From JANNVZ01 sp046155615 (GTDB lineage: Bacteria; Bacteroidota; Bacteroidia; Flavobacteriales_D; Sanyastnellaceae): a stretch of DNA of 64,000 bases. The translations under genes were made by a program, and so were the position numbers. Positions 17,813 to 25,984 of the stretch are shown piece by piece; position 1 is the stretch's first letter; each line of letters opens with the position of its first letter. The stretch covers positions 1 through 64,000 of the forward strand of contig JBJXFP010000133.1 in the NCBI GenBank assembly GCA_046155615.1, given 5' to 3'. Under the pieces are notes generated by a model. The model was not told the DNA's origin and searched no databases. It saw only the letters and a list, made by a program, of their open reading frames with translations.

Positions 17813-18898
17813 CTACCGCACAACCAACCTCGTGGTTTGCACATGCACAGCATTGCTCACACTTAGGTAGTACACTCCTTTGGCCAAATGTGAAATATCG
17901 AGTTGCGATTGGCCTGAGGGCAATACCTGTTGCAGTATCTGTTTTCCATCTGCATTGGTTATCCATATAGCGGCAGCAGCGCTCAGTTCTATCGTTATCA
18001 TTTCAGTTGCCGGATTTGGAAACACCAGCAGCGGGCTTGCCATATACAATTCGTCTGTCTGCACTATCACCTGCTGATAGTAATGAAAGCAGCCGCCATC
18101 ATCCACATACTGCGAATTGCCACTCTGGTATTCTAAGTGGCCCCAGTATTCGTGCGTCATGTTGCCATACATATCATATTCATAAAATGTATCGTTGTTG
18201 AACCATGCATTGAAAGCCCATGTGAAATGGATGAAAGCTGTCAACTGCTCTAACTCATCGTAGCTATACTCCTCCTTGGCATAAGGCTGCTTGCTGAGGT
18301 CAAAATATTCAACCAAAGTGAGCAGGCCATCTGTATAGGTATAGGTGGCGGTGTTCTCCGCATTCCAGATGTCTAAATAGAAATAGAACCCCTCTGATGA
18401 AATGTGACCTTCACTGTCGTTTTCATATTCCGTTTTGTAAGAATCAATCCATTGCGATACATCCCAATATTGGTTCAGTTGCAGGCTGAGTATTCCGTTG
18501 CCATCATAAGTATTCAGTGTCTGATTGGTGTTTACCCACTCGGTGCCATTGTGGGTTTGCATGGTTATCTGCAGCACATGGCCCTGGGCATCGTTCACCA
18601 ATGTTTCCTGCCACATATAGGTTACCACACCATCCATCATGTCTATGTAAACATGTTGAATCAGCCAACCGTTGGCGTCATATTCCATCCATTCTTTGTG
18701 AATGATTTGGAAGGTGGTCCAGTCGTCAGCATGATATACTACCATGGAGTCTTGTTGTTGGCCTGTATAATAATAAGCCACCGAGTCAGTATAGGCCTCG
18801 CTGCCATTGTAGCATAAGCTGTGTGTGCGGATGTATTGCGCATGGCTGCTAATACAGGTTGAACACAATGCGATAAATGCAAGTAGATTTTTTAGCAT
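17813..18898 (-). CDS. T9SS-exported protein of unknown function
   Basis: 361 aa. The start at 18898 gives a signal peptide (MLKNLLAFIALCSTCISSHA); longer in-frame starts give implausible leaders. The body is a series of short strands with many Tyr, Trp and Asn (YDGNGILSLQLNQYWD, TYTYTDGLLTLVEYFD, YEYDMYGNMTHEYWG), which resembles the RHS/YD-like or MORN-like repeat units of secreted Bacteroidota proteins. The last ~80 residues (LVFPNPATEMITIELSA onward, ending TTRLVVR) are a type A T9SS sorting domain. No catalytic motif is seen. The upstream gene on the same strand lies 84 bp away and may be co-transcribed. Confidence 0.82.
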   Translation of the reverse strand: MLKNLLAFIALCSTCISSHAQYIRTHSLCYNGSEAYTDSVAYYYTGQQQDSMVVYHADDWTTFQIIHKEWMEYDANGWLIQHVYIDMMDGVVTYMWQETLVNDAQGHVLQITMQTHNGTEWVNTNQTLNTYDGNGILSLQLNQYWDVSQWIDSYKTEYENDSEGHISSEGFYFYLDIWNAENTATYTYTDGLLTLVEYFDLSKQPYAKEEYSYDELEQLTAFIHFTWAFNAWFNNDTFYEYDMYGNMTHEYWGHLEYQSGNSQYVDDGGCFHYYQQVIVQTDELYMASPLLVFPNPATEMITIELSAAAAIWITNADGKQILQQVLPSGQSQLDISHLAKGVYYLSVSNAVHVQTTRLVVR

Positions 18899-18981
18899 GG
18901 CTGGTAAATTTTGATGAATCAAACCTAAAGGAAATTTCCTAAGATTCAGCATTTTGACCAGATACCCGTTTGCGATACACC

Positions 18982-19743
18982 TCATGGCATGTTGCCTACG
19001 CGAACACCAATCCACCATTGTGTGAATTTTGTTTGTTGTGGTTCAGGAAATGTGAAAACATCTTCGCTCATGGCCTGCTGCATGGAGTATTGTGCACACA
19101 GCCACCAACGGCCTTCTTTGGAGAGTGGAAACTCCAACCTGAATGATTGATAAGGCGTGCGTTTCTTATCACTCAGTGTTGTCCATCCTGTCAGGATCAC
19201 ACGGAAGTCGGAGTGTGTTTTGCTCATGCCATACTCTGCGCGGAATACAAGTGGAGTGCTCAGGTAAAAAAGTGGCCCATCGAGGTTGGGCATGGTCAAG
19301 TCGCCCACGCGTGCCGCTCTCCATCTGAAGTCAATCCCTGCCAATGCTCCCCAGCGCTGTGTTCGCCAGCCCGCCATGCCGAGGTATCCCATGCCTATGT
19401 TCATACTGAATTTCGATTCAAACTCTTTTGCCTCGCCTGTGCCAGTGGAGTGTCTGTCACTCTTCAGCACACCCATATCCAACCCGAAGTAGAAGGCATC
19501 GTGTATGGCAAAGCCATCCCAATCTTCTGAAAAGCCGGAGAAGATTTTTACCTCGTTCAGCAGATGCACACCATGTGCAGTGCGCAAGCTGCTGTCAGGA
19601 ACTTGCATACTCCACTGTGTGTAGCCAAGGTCCACTCTGAGGAATTTCCGAATGCCCTCTTCACTGATGTAGATGTATTGTTGTGCAACAGCTTTGCTGT
19701 AAATGGCAACAGAAAGAGCGAGCAATAGGAGCATTTTTTTCAT
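18982..19743 (-). CDS. probable outer-membrane beta-barrel protein
   Basis: 253 aa. The start is placed at 19743 (MKKMLLLLALSVAIYSKAVA, a signal peptide) rather than the ATG 30 bp upstream. The mature part shows alternating aromatic and hydrophobic strands (FLRVDLGYTQWSMQ, FSMNIGMGYLGMAGW, WALCAQYS-like WWLCAQYSMQQAM) and ends in a strand with hydrophobic residues (FTQWWIGVRVG), as in outer-membrane barrels. No family is recognised. It lies 84 bp upstream of a T9SS cargo gene on the same strand. Function unknown. Confidence 0.7.
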   Translation of the reverse strand: MKKMLLLLALSVAIYSKAVAQQYIYISEEGIRKFLRVDLGYTQWSMQVPDSSLRTAHGVHLLNEVKIFSGFSEDWDGFAIHDAFYFGLDMGVLKSDRHSTGTGEAKEFESKFSMNIGMGYLGMAGWRTQRWGALAGIDFRWRAARVGDLTMPNLDGPLFYLSTPLVFRAEYGMSKTHSDFRVILTGWTTLSDKKRTPYQSFRLEFPLSKEGRWWLCAQYSMQQAMSEDVFTFPEPQQTKFTQWWIGVRVGNMP

Positions 19744-19865
19744 GATGATGGTGTTTGATTTATTCATCATCAAATCAAGGCTACCCGCAGGCCTTAGTCA
19801 ATCACACTTTAGTAGTAGGCAGATTGTATTGCAAAGCACCAATTCATTTGCCTGTCCCTATGGGG

Positions 19866-19915
19866 TCATTCTAAGCTCAGTTTATTCTGAGCTTGTCGAA
19901 GAGTCGAAGGGCACA
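19866..19915. repeat. REP-like palindromic element (CTGAGCTTGTCGAAG type)
   Basis: AAGCTCAG (19873-19880), TTTATT loop, CTGAGCTT (19887-19894) forms an 8-bp hairpin. It is followed by GTCGAAGAGTCGAAGGGCA with GTCGAAG repeated. From general knowledge, the CTGAGCTTGTCGAAG core is a widespread intergenic repeat in bacterial genomes. It lies just upstream of csaA. Confidence 0.6.
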
Positions 19916-19937
19916 ACTCATAATCCATCTTTGCAAC

Positions 19938-20276
19938 ATGCAACAAATCACTTATGCTGAGTTTGAAAAAGTAGAAGTACGCACAGGCACCATCCTGTCA
20001 GCAACTATCTCTGACACTGCAAAGAAACCTGCCTACGTGCTGCAAATAGACTTCGGCAGCGAAACCGGAATAAGGAGAAGTAGCGCACAGATAACTACCT
20101 ACTACACCACAGCACAGTTGGTTGGTCTGCAAGTGGTGGCAGTAGTCAATTTTCCACCCAAGCAAATAGGCAAGGTGATGAGCGAATGCTTAGTACTGGG
20201 CGTAGTGCATGCTGACGGCAGCGTGGTGCTGTTACAAACCGAACGCACAGTGGCCAACGGATTGCGCATAGCCTAA
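19938..20276 (+). CDS. csaA: CsaA-like tRNA-binding-domain protein
   Basis: 112 aa, the size of CsaA. It is a single OB-fold tRNA-binding domain: FEKVEVRTGTILSATISDTA, YVLQIDFGSETGIRRSSAQI, VVAVVNFPPKQIGKVMSECL, then LVLGVVHADGSVVLLQTER. CsaA was described as a secretion-related chaperone in Bacillus and resembles the tRNA-binding domain of MetRS and Trbp111. The start at 19938 gives the family's usual N-terminus; an upstream in-frame ATG would translate the intergenic repeat. A CATCTTTG (7 of 8 to the -7 consensus) ends only 4 nt before the ATG. It overlaps the convergent lipoprotein gene by 4 bp. Confidence 0.92.
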   Translation: MQQITYAEFEKVEVRTGTILSATISDTAKKPAYVLQIDFGSETGIRRSSAQITTYYTTAQLVGLQVVAVVNFPPKQIGKVMSECLVLGVVHADGSVVLLQTERTVANGLRIA

Positions 20277-20902
20277 TATGCTGTTGTGGTGGTATCCGTT
20301 GGCCCATCCACTTCTTCTATGCTCATCAGTATTTTGTTCATCAGGTCTTGGTACTTATTGCGGAATTTATCCAAAGTCCATGTGCTGAATTGGTAGTAAT
20401 GTGCCCGGCCCTCCACCACGTTAACTGCATGGTATATTTTCACTTTTGAGCCTTTAAATGGTTGATCAGTTATCATATCGCCAGACAAGTCAAACAGTTT
20501 GCAAAGCAGCGGGCCTATGTTTTCAGTTCGCTGACCGCTATATCGATCTGTTTTTTCAAGAGCATTTCGATAATTGTCCATCACAAAATCAGCATAGCCT
20601 GCGAGACCATTTGCAAAGGCGCCATCTTCATAATTCGCAAAGTAGGCATCCACTTCATCTTTCCGTTCCACTATCACTTGGGCATATATCTCTTTCAAAT
20701 TGTTGCCATAGCCAATGGTTGCATCCGGACTAAAGTCCTCACCTAACGATGTCATATAGTTAGGCAGCCGTATGCGAAATCCATCAGCTTCCACCACCTG
20801 CCACTTCACTTTATCTTTATTTCCATTCCGCAGTTGGTCACAGCTTGTTGTGCTTATCAGCAGCAGTAAAATCAGCAAGTAAGGTCGTTTCATTCCCTTC
20901 AT
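20273..20902 (-). CDS. lipoprotein of unknown function
   Basis: 209 aa with a lipoprotein signal (RPYLLILLLLISTTSC, Cys at about 21). A second ATG three codons in (20893) would do equally well as start. The mature part begins WQVVEADGFRIRLPNYMTSL and contains TIGYGNNLKEIYAQVIVERK and HYYQFSTWTLDKFRNKYQDL, a pattern seen in small Bacteroidota lipoproteins of the PsbP-like type (short beta-rich proteins with a C-terminal helix). No catalytic site is visible. Its last 4 bp overlap csaA head to tail. Confidence 0.72.
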   Translation of the reverse strand: MKGMKRPYLLILLLLISTTSCDQLRNGNKDKVKWQVVEADGFRIRLPNYMTSLGEDFSPDATIGYGNNLKEIYAQVIVERKDEVDAYFANYEDGAFANGLAGYADFVMDNYRNALEKTDRYSGQRTENIGPLLCKLFDLSGDMITDQPFKGSKVKIYHAVNVVEGRAHYYQFSTWTLDKFRNKYQDLMNKILMSIEEVDGPTDTTTTAY

Positions 20903-20979
20903 GTTTCTTGCAATAATACTTGGCCATGTGCGAGGCTATTTTCGCGTCTTTAAGAAAAACGTTCTGCTCTGCCTTTTTT

Positions 20980-22230
20980 ATGTCAGCCAAAAAACCTGCG
21001 GTACTCTTCATATTCATCACAGTGCTTATCGACAGTATCAGTTTTGGAATCATCATACCGGTTTTTCCAAAGCTGGTAATGACCATGGAAAACTGTGATG
21101 AAAGCCAGGCCGCGGTGATAGGGGGTTGGTTGGTAGCCGTGTTTGCCATGGCTCAGTTCGTGTGTTCGCCTATCATGGGGGCGCTCAGCGACAGGTTTGG
21201 CCGCAGGCCTGTATTGCTTGCTTCGCTTTTTGGTTTTGGTCTTGACTTTTTGCTGCTTGCATTTGCTCCATCACTTTGGTGGCTTTATTTGGGCCGCATC
21301 ATAGCCGGTATAATGGGCGCCAGCTACACTACTGCGGCAGCATACATAGCCGACATAAGTACAGACGACAACAAGGCTAAAAACTATGGAATGATTGGAG
21401 CGGCATTTGGACTGGGTTTCATCATTGGACCGGGTGTAGGTGGTTTGCTGGCTGACTTCGGTACGCGGGTACCATTCATAGCATGTGCCTGTCTTTCACT
21501 TCTGAACTGGCTTTATGGATACTTCGTTTTGCCCGAGTCATTGAAAATGGAAAACCGCAGACCTTTCAGTTGGAAGCGCGCAAATCCTGTGGGCGCATTC
21601 ATGCAACTGACTAAATACAAAAGCATTTTCGCAATGCTCGCTGCTTTCTTTCTGCTCTATCTGGCTGCCCAGGCTGTAATGACCAACTGGCAGTATTACA
21701 CCATGCTCAAATTTGGTTGGCACGAAAAACAAATTGGTCTCTCCATCACCATAGTGGGGCTACTGCTTGCGTTTGTACAGGGTTTTCTAGTACGTGTAGT
21801 AAATCCGAAAATTGGAAACATCAATGCAGTTATCGTTGGCTTGGTGCTTTATGTGATTGGTATGCTGGCCTTCGGTCTGGCACCCACCGGCCTGTTCATG
21901 TACTTCGCGTGCATACCCTATTGCTTAGGGGGCATCAATGGGCCAGCCATGCAAAGTATAATGAGCGATTCGGTGCCCAAAGACTCACAAGGCGAGTTGC
22001 AGGGCATCATCACCAGTGTGCAAAGTGTTACATCCATCATCGGCCCCGTCATGATGGCAGGCATATTCAAGCACTTCACCATAGTGTCTGAGGTGAAATT
22101 TCCGGGTGCTGCATTTATCACCGGTGCTATACTCATTTTCCTCGCACTCATCATTGCATATATCTCTTTAGAGCATCGCCTTAAGCGCAGGCGCACTGAA
22201 AACATAATGGATGAACCCATTCAATCATGA
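20980..22230 (+). CDS. MFS transporter of the tetracycline-resistance (TCR/Tet) type
   Basis: 416 aa. The start at 20980 (MSAKKPAVLFIFITVLIDSI) fits the first transmembrane segment; upstream in-frame ATGs add a leader that is not membrane-like. About 12 hydrophobic segments follow. The loop-2/3 motif GALSDRFGRRPVLLASLFG is the MFS motif A (GxxxDRxGRR). AAAYIADISTDDNKAKNYGM and GLGFIIGPGVGGLLADFG are the second and fifth-segment motifs typical of Tet-like drug:H+ antiporters. The substrate cannot be told. Its stop overlaps the next ATG by 4 bp (ATGA), so translational coupling with the HAD phosphatase is likely. Confidence 0.92.
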   Translation: MSAKKPAVLFIFITVLIDSISFGIIIPVFPKLVMTMENCDESQAAVIGGWLVAVFAMAQFVCSPIMGALSDRFGRRPVLLASLFGFGLDFLLLAFAPSLWWLYLGRIIAGIMGASYTTAAAYIADISTDDNKAKNYGMIGAAFGLGFIIGPGVGGLLADFGTRVPFIACACLSLLNWLYGYFVLPESLKMENRRPFSWKRANPVGAFMQLTKYKSIFAMLAAFFLLYLAAQAVMTNWQYYTMLKFGWHEKQIGLSITIVGLLLAFVQGFLVRVVNPKIGNINAVIVGLVLYVIGMLAFGLAPTGLFMYFACIPYCLGGINGPAMQSIMSDSVPKDSQGELQGIITSVQSVTSIIGPVMMAGIFKHFTIVSEVKFPGAAFITGAILIFLALIIAYISLEHRLKRRRTENIMDEPIQS

Positions 22231-22733
22231 AGAAGAACAAAGCCATCTTCTTTGATCGCGATGGTGTCATAAACCATGACCCGGGCGACTACACCATGTC
22301 ACTTGCCGGATTTCACATACTGCCTACTGTAACGGATGCTTTGAAAATGGCCACAGATGCAGGATTCAAAGTGATAGTGATAACCAATCAGGGTGGAATA
22401 GTCAAGGGACTCTACACTGCTGATGAGGTAGAAAAAATGCACAGCCACTTGCGCTCAGTTTGTGAAAAGGCGGGTGTTGAAATAACCCGCATCTACTACT
22501 CGCCCCACCATCCCGATTTTGGAAATTCACTCAGCCGCAAGCCACAGCCGCTGTTGATGCAAAGAGCACTTGCACGATATGATTTAGATCCATCGCAATG
22601 TGTGATGATAGGCGACCGCGAGCGTGATGTGCAATGCGCCAATGCAGCAGGTGTAAGAGGTGTTCTTATGCCTACCAATGCACCTTTGATTGACTTTGTA
22701 AAATCATTTTTGCAAGAACAAAAGCAAGCATGA
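22227..22733 (+). CDS. HAD-IIIA phosphatase, GmhB-like (heptose 1,7-bisphosphate phosphatase type)
   Basis: 168 aa. The HAD motifs are complete: FFDRDGVINHDPGDY (motif I, nucleophile and acid Asp), VIVITNQGG (motif II), KPQP (motif III Lys) and MIGDRERDV (motif IV). The DRDGVIN start and the YYSPHHPDF segment (a histidine-containing stand-in for the GmhB zinc loop) match histidinol-phosphatase / GmhB proteins. In cells with LPS, GmhB dephosphorylates D-glycero-beta-D-manno-heptose 1,7-bisphosphate. The full cysteine set of the zinc-binding loop is not obvious, so a related sugar phosphatase is possible. It is coupled by 4-bp ATGA overlaps with genes on both sides. Confidence 0.85.
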   Translation: MKKNKAIFFDRDGVINHDPGDYTMSLAGFHILPTVTDALKMATDAGFKVIVITNQGGIVKGLYTADEVEKMHSHLRSVCEKAGVEITRIYYSPHHPDFGNSLSRKPQPLLMQRALARYDLDPSQCVMIGDRERDVQCANAAGVRGVLMPTNAPLIDFVKSFLQEQKQA

Positions 22734-23593
22734 ACTACGTATTTCATCGCGGAGAATATGTGAACGAAAACCAGGCGACCATCACGCCTGAGAATCGTGC
22801 ATTTCGCTTTGGAGATGGTTTTTTTGAAACTATCAGGGTCATGAATGGCAAGGCTGTTTTTCTTGAAAATCACTTTGCCCGAATCATGGACACCTGCAAG
22901 GCAATCAAGATTCAACCTGCTGAAAATTTTTCAATTGATCTCCTATCAACTCAAATACAAGGACTGCTTTCGCGCAACGGAATAAATGCCGGTGGTCGGT
23001 TGCGCATTACTTTTTTCAGAAAGTCAACCGGCTTTTACCTACCCAAATTTGATGATCTTGGCTATTACATGCAGGCTGATGCCATAGTGGACAACGAGTA
23101 CAAACTGAATGTGACCGGGCGAACGGTGGACATATACACAGAGTTCAAAAAGGACATCAACAAACTATCGATTTACAAAACACTCAATGCGCAGCTCTAC
23201 ATCATGAGTGCGCTGAACTCGCGCGAAAAAAATCTTGACGAATCGCTAATTCAGAACAACAAATTCTCCATTATAGAAGCCACAAGCAGCAACGTATTCA
23301 TAGTGAGCAATGGAGTGCTGTACACACCAACACTCGAAGATGGATGCGTGGCTGGCACCATGCGCATGAACATTATCAACCTGGCTCTTGACAACAAAAT
23401 AAAAGTGTATGAGTGTACATTGAATCCGCAAAACCTGCTGAGTGCTGACGAGATGTTCTTGACCAACGCAGCCCGCGGTGTGGAGTGGGTGGTGGCTTAC
23501 AGAACAAAGCGTTACTACAACGATATGTCAAAGCGCATCGTGACCATACTGAACGAGGCTGCACGAGCCTATACCGCGCCCATCGTGCAATAA
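22730..23593 (+). CDS. class IV aminotransferase fold enzyme (aminodeoxychorismate lyase / branched-chain aminotransferase type)
   Basis: 287 aa. It opens with the family pattern AFRFGDGFFETIRVMNG. The PLP lysine is probably in INKLSIYKTLNAQLYIMSAL. Downstream are IEATSSNVFIV and GCVAGTMRMNII, the latter the phosphate-binding GxxxGxxR-like stretch of fold-type IV enzymes. 4-Amino-4-deoxychorismate lyase (pabC) is the likeliest role because the protein is short and the (F/Y)GDGxFET opening is shared, but D-amino acid or branched-chain aminotransferases cannot be excluded. It overlaps the upstream phosphatase gene by 4 bp and is followed by a hairpin. Confidence 0.85.
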   Translation: MNYVFHRGEYVNENQATITPENRAFRFGDGFFETIRVMNGKAVFLENHFARIMDTCKAIKIQPAENFSIDLLSTQIQGLLSRNGINAGGRLRITFFRKSTGFYLPKFDDLGYYMQADAIVDNEYKLNVTGRTVDIYTEFKKDINKLSIYKTLNAQLYIMSALNSREKNLDESLIQNNKFSIIEATSSNVFIVSNGVLYTPTLEDGCVAGTMRMNIINLALDNKIKVYECTLNPQNLLSADEMFLTNAARGVEWVVAYRTKRYYNDMSKRIVTILNEAARAYTAPIVQ

Positions 23594-23618
23594 TTAGGAG
23601 TGTACCATCACATGAAGA

Positions 23619-23650
23619 ACCCCTCCGCTGCTCTACAGCAAGGGAGGGGT
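23619..23650. terminator. GC-rich hairpin between convergent genes (repeat family)
   Basis: ACCCCTCC (23619-23626) pairs with GGAGGGGT (23643-23650) around a TGCTcTACAGCA core shared with the hairpin at 17701-17732. No long T run on either side, so terminator function is only probable. Confidence 0.45.
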
Positions 23651-23744
23651 ATTACTTCACTTAACCAAAACCAAGCGTTGCCTTCTACATGAGTGCCATA
23701 TTGTGGCATTTGTTTCAACACTTTCTATACAGCATTTACATTGT

Positions 23745-24188
23745 TTACGATATTGCAATGGTGCGCGTGACTTCTTTCTCAGTCACTATCTTTTTAGGCA
23801 AAGTCAGTTGCAGCACGCCATTTTTATAAGAGGCTCGTATGTCTTCGCTGTTCACAGTTTCAGGCAATATGAAAGATCGCGAGAAACGGTTGTAGCGAAA
23901 CTCTTTGCGAGTGTAGCGTTCGTTTTCCTCTTTTGCTTCGTTGCTTTTTTCAGTGCTGATGGTAAGCGTGTCGGCTTCCAATTTCACTTTGAAGTCTTCC
24001 TTGCTCAGGCCCGGTGCAGCCAGTTCTATGAAGTAGTTTTCTTTGTTCTCCTTCACATTGGCGGCTGGCCATGTGCCATGCGCTTTAAGGTTATTACTGA
24101 AAAAATCTCGTACAGGAAAATCATCGAAGAACAGATTGATACCTGCATTGGTTGGGGTCGCACATTGGCGGAATTTTGTTGAATACAT
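23745..24188 (-). CDS. Hsp20 / alpha-crystallin small heat-shock chaperone
   Basis: 147 aa. The alpha-crystallin domain spans about 45-145 and contains FIELAAPGLSKEDFKVKLEA, FRYNRFSRSFILPETVNSED and the terminal strand YKNGVLQLTLPKK (the conserved A.xxxGVLxLxxPK motif). The N-terminus (MYSTKFRQCATPTNAG) is short. It functions as an ATP-independent holdase. A small hairpin AGACAG/CTGTCT (24211-24227) followed by an AT-rich stretch lies just before the start and could be a 5'-UTR element, but no CIRCE-type operator is seen. It ends convergently with the class IV aminotransferase gene. Confidence 0.93.
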   Translation of the reverse strand: MYSTKFRQCATPTNAGINLFFDDFPVRDFFSNNLKAHGTWPAANVKENKENYFIELAAPGLSKEDFKVKLEADTLTISTEKSNEAKEENERYTRKEFRYNRFSRSFILPETVNSEDIRASYKNGVLQLTLPKKIVTEKEVTRTIAIS

Positions 24189-24358
24189 GTTGTTGTTTTT
24201 TTTAATTGTTAGACAGACGCCCTGTCTTCAATCCAAAGACCAACATGATTTTCCTGAAATTTTTTCCGACTCAGGCCCTCACAGACTGAAAAAATTTCCG
24301 CACCTGTGAAGTGTTTAAGACATTTTTTCGCCAAACTTGATATAGCTCAACCAAATGA

Positions 24359-25204
24359 TCATACCTCGTTTAATCTCATGGAAATTTCCAGCCTGATTCC
24401 TTTCTCAGTGGTTTGCAAAGTGCAGCATTCATTCACGCTATCATGCTCAAGCATCAATACAAATTTCCCATCAGCGGCTCTTTGCAAAAATTTGCCTTTC
24501 TCTTCCAGCGTAATGAGTGGGCGTGTATCGTAACCCATCACATAGGCTAGTGGTATGTGACCCACGCTGGGCAGCAAGTCGGCCATGAAACAAATGGTTT
24601 TGCCTTTGTAGTTGATATGCGGAATCATCATGCTATCGGTATGTCCATCTACGAAGAGTACATCGAAGCCAAGCGGTGTTGATGAAAAATCACCGGTGCG
24701 TTCAACGAATTTCAACTGACCACTTTCCTGTATTGGAAGTATATTTTCTGAAAGAAAACTTGCCTTTTCTCTTGCGTTGGGTTGAGTAGCCCAGTGCCAG
24801 TGGCGTTCGTTGCTCCAGTATGTGGCATTTTTGAATGCAGGTCTGAATTGACCTTCGCCATTCAGCTCTATGGCGCCACCACAATGGTCGAAGTGCAGGT
24901 GGGTGAGAAAAACATCGCTGATATCATCCCGATGGAAACCTTTTGCAGCAAGCGAATTGTCAAGCGTTGCATCACCGTGCAAAAAGTAGTGGCTGAAAAA
25001 TTTTTCGTTTTGTTTCTTGCCAATTCCTGCATCTATTAGTATGAGTCGTTTGCCATCTTCAATCAGCAGCAGGCGCATGGCCCATGTGCACAGATTATTG
25101 TCATCAGGTGGATTGGTTTTTTGCCAAATGCTTTTAGGCACTACGCCAAACATGGCACCACCATCCAATTTGAAAAAGCCTGTATCTATTTTATATAGTT
25201 GCAT
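24359..25204 (-). CDS. metallo-beta-lactamase-fold hydrolase (lactonase-like)
   Basis: 281 aa. The zinc motif HLHFDHCGG is intact (HxHxDH). Further ligands are likely in FVDGHTDSMMIPH (His) and ICFMADLLPSVGH (Asp), with a C-terminal HDSVNE (His). The N-terminus (YKIDTGFFKLDGGAMFGVVP) matches the subgroup that includes AHL lactonases and related enzymes, but the actual substrate is unknown. No signal peptide, so cytoplasmic. It is followed 11 bp upstream by an NmrA-like oxidoreductase gene on the same strand, and the two may form an operon. Confidence 0.88.
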   Translation of the reverse strand: MQLYKIDTGFFKLDGGAMFGVVPKSIWQKTNPPDDNNLCTWAMRLLLIEDGKRLILIDAGIGKKQNEKFFSHYFLHGDATLDNSLAAKGFHRDDISDVFLTHLHFDHCGGAIELNGEGQFRPAFKNATYWSNERHWHWATQPNAREKASFLSENILPIQESGQLKFVERTGDFSSTPLGFDVLFVDGHTDSMMIPHINYKGKTICFMADLLPSVGHIPLAYVMGYDTRPLITLEEKGKFLQRAADGKFVLMLEHDSVNECCTLQTTEKGIRLEISMRLNEV

Positions 25205-25215
25205 CAGTTTTCAGT

Positions 25216-25830
25216 TCAATCGTTTGAGATACCCACCCTTTTTCCTACAAATTTTCTTTCATTCAATTCCATCACCATAAAGTCAGCAAGGTCGCCAGTG
25301 GTAATGCTCCTACCTTGTGTAGGATGGCTGTCCTGCGTTTTGTAAACGCCTGTTCTCTCACCTTCTTTTATCATGGGTGGGCAGACAAATGTGAACTCTG
25401 CGCGTGAGGTGAGTAGTGCATCAAGCACGCGGATATGTGCCTGTGTAAGTTCTATATATTCCTTCGGAAATGTGATGGTCTCATACACTTTCAGGTGTTC
25501 GCTTGCTTGCAATGCGCCTATTCCACCAATGGCTATCACACGCTTCACTTTGTGTTTGCGCATGGCATTGATGATGTGGTTGATGAAAACCTGGCGGTGC
25601 GAGATCTCATCGCTGCTGAGGCAGGAGATAACTGCTTCCTGCCCGCGTGTGGCATCGCTCACACTTTTTTGCGAAAGGGCATCACCTTGCACAACGGTGA
25701 GGTTGGGATGAAGCAAGTCAATAGATTCTGAGTGACGGACAAATGCAGTCACTTTGTGGCCTTTCTCTAAAGCGCGTTTGACTGTTTGTGAGCCTGTGCG
25801 GCCATTGGCACCAAGGATGAGAACTTTCAT
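25216..25830 (-). CDS. NAD(P)-binding NmrA/SDR-like protein
   Basis: 204 aa. It begins with a Rossmann motif MKVLILGANGRTGSQTVKRA (GxxGxxG) followed by ALEKGHKVTAFVRHSE. Further conserved segments are VVQGDALSQKSVSDAT, VISCLSS and RVIAIGGIGAL. The absence of a YxxxK catalytic pair places it in the NmrA / atypical SDR group rather than classical dehydrogenases. It is probably a flavin reductase-like or NAD(P)H-binding regulator. It ends 11 bp before the lactonase-like gene on the same strand. The last codons (KRVGISND) are normal for the family. Confidence 0.85.
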   Translation of the reverse strand: MKVLILGANGRTGSQTVKRALEKGHKVTAFVRHSESIDLLHPNLTVVQGDALSQKSVSDATRGQEAVISCLSSDEISHRQVFINHIINAMRKHKVKRVIAIGGIGALQASEHLKVYETITFPKEYIELTQAHIRVLDALLTSRAEFTFVCPPMIKEGERTGVYKTQDSHPTQGRSITTGDLADFMVMELNERKFVGKRVGISND

Positions 25831-25840
25831 TCAATGAATC

Positions 25841-25966
25841 GATTTGAAAATTTGTGTATTTGAAAATGTATGGTCAGATTGAAATCTGGTCACATATCAA
25901 AAGGATGAGTCAAACTTAGAGGAATGAAGCTAAGCAATTTTCAAATTCTCAAATTGACTCATTCTC
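25841..25966. repeat. second copy of the AT-rich inverted-repeat element
   Basis: GATTTGAAAATTTG...TATTTGAAAATG (25841-25868) faces CAATTTTCAAATTCTCAAATTG (25935-25956). The right end matches the 10362-10393 element in reverse complement at 29 of 32 positions. It fills most of the gap upstream of menD. Confidence 0.6.
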
Positions 25967-25984
25967 GGTAGCTTCGGCCTCCTT

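Noticed and set aside
24211..24227. Heat-shock operator in front of the Hsp20 gene
   Set aside because: The AGACAG/CTGTCT hairpin is short and does not resemble CIRCE or other known heat-shock operators.
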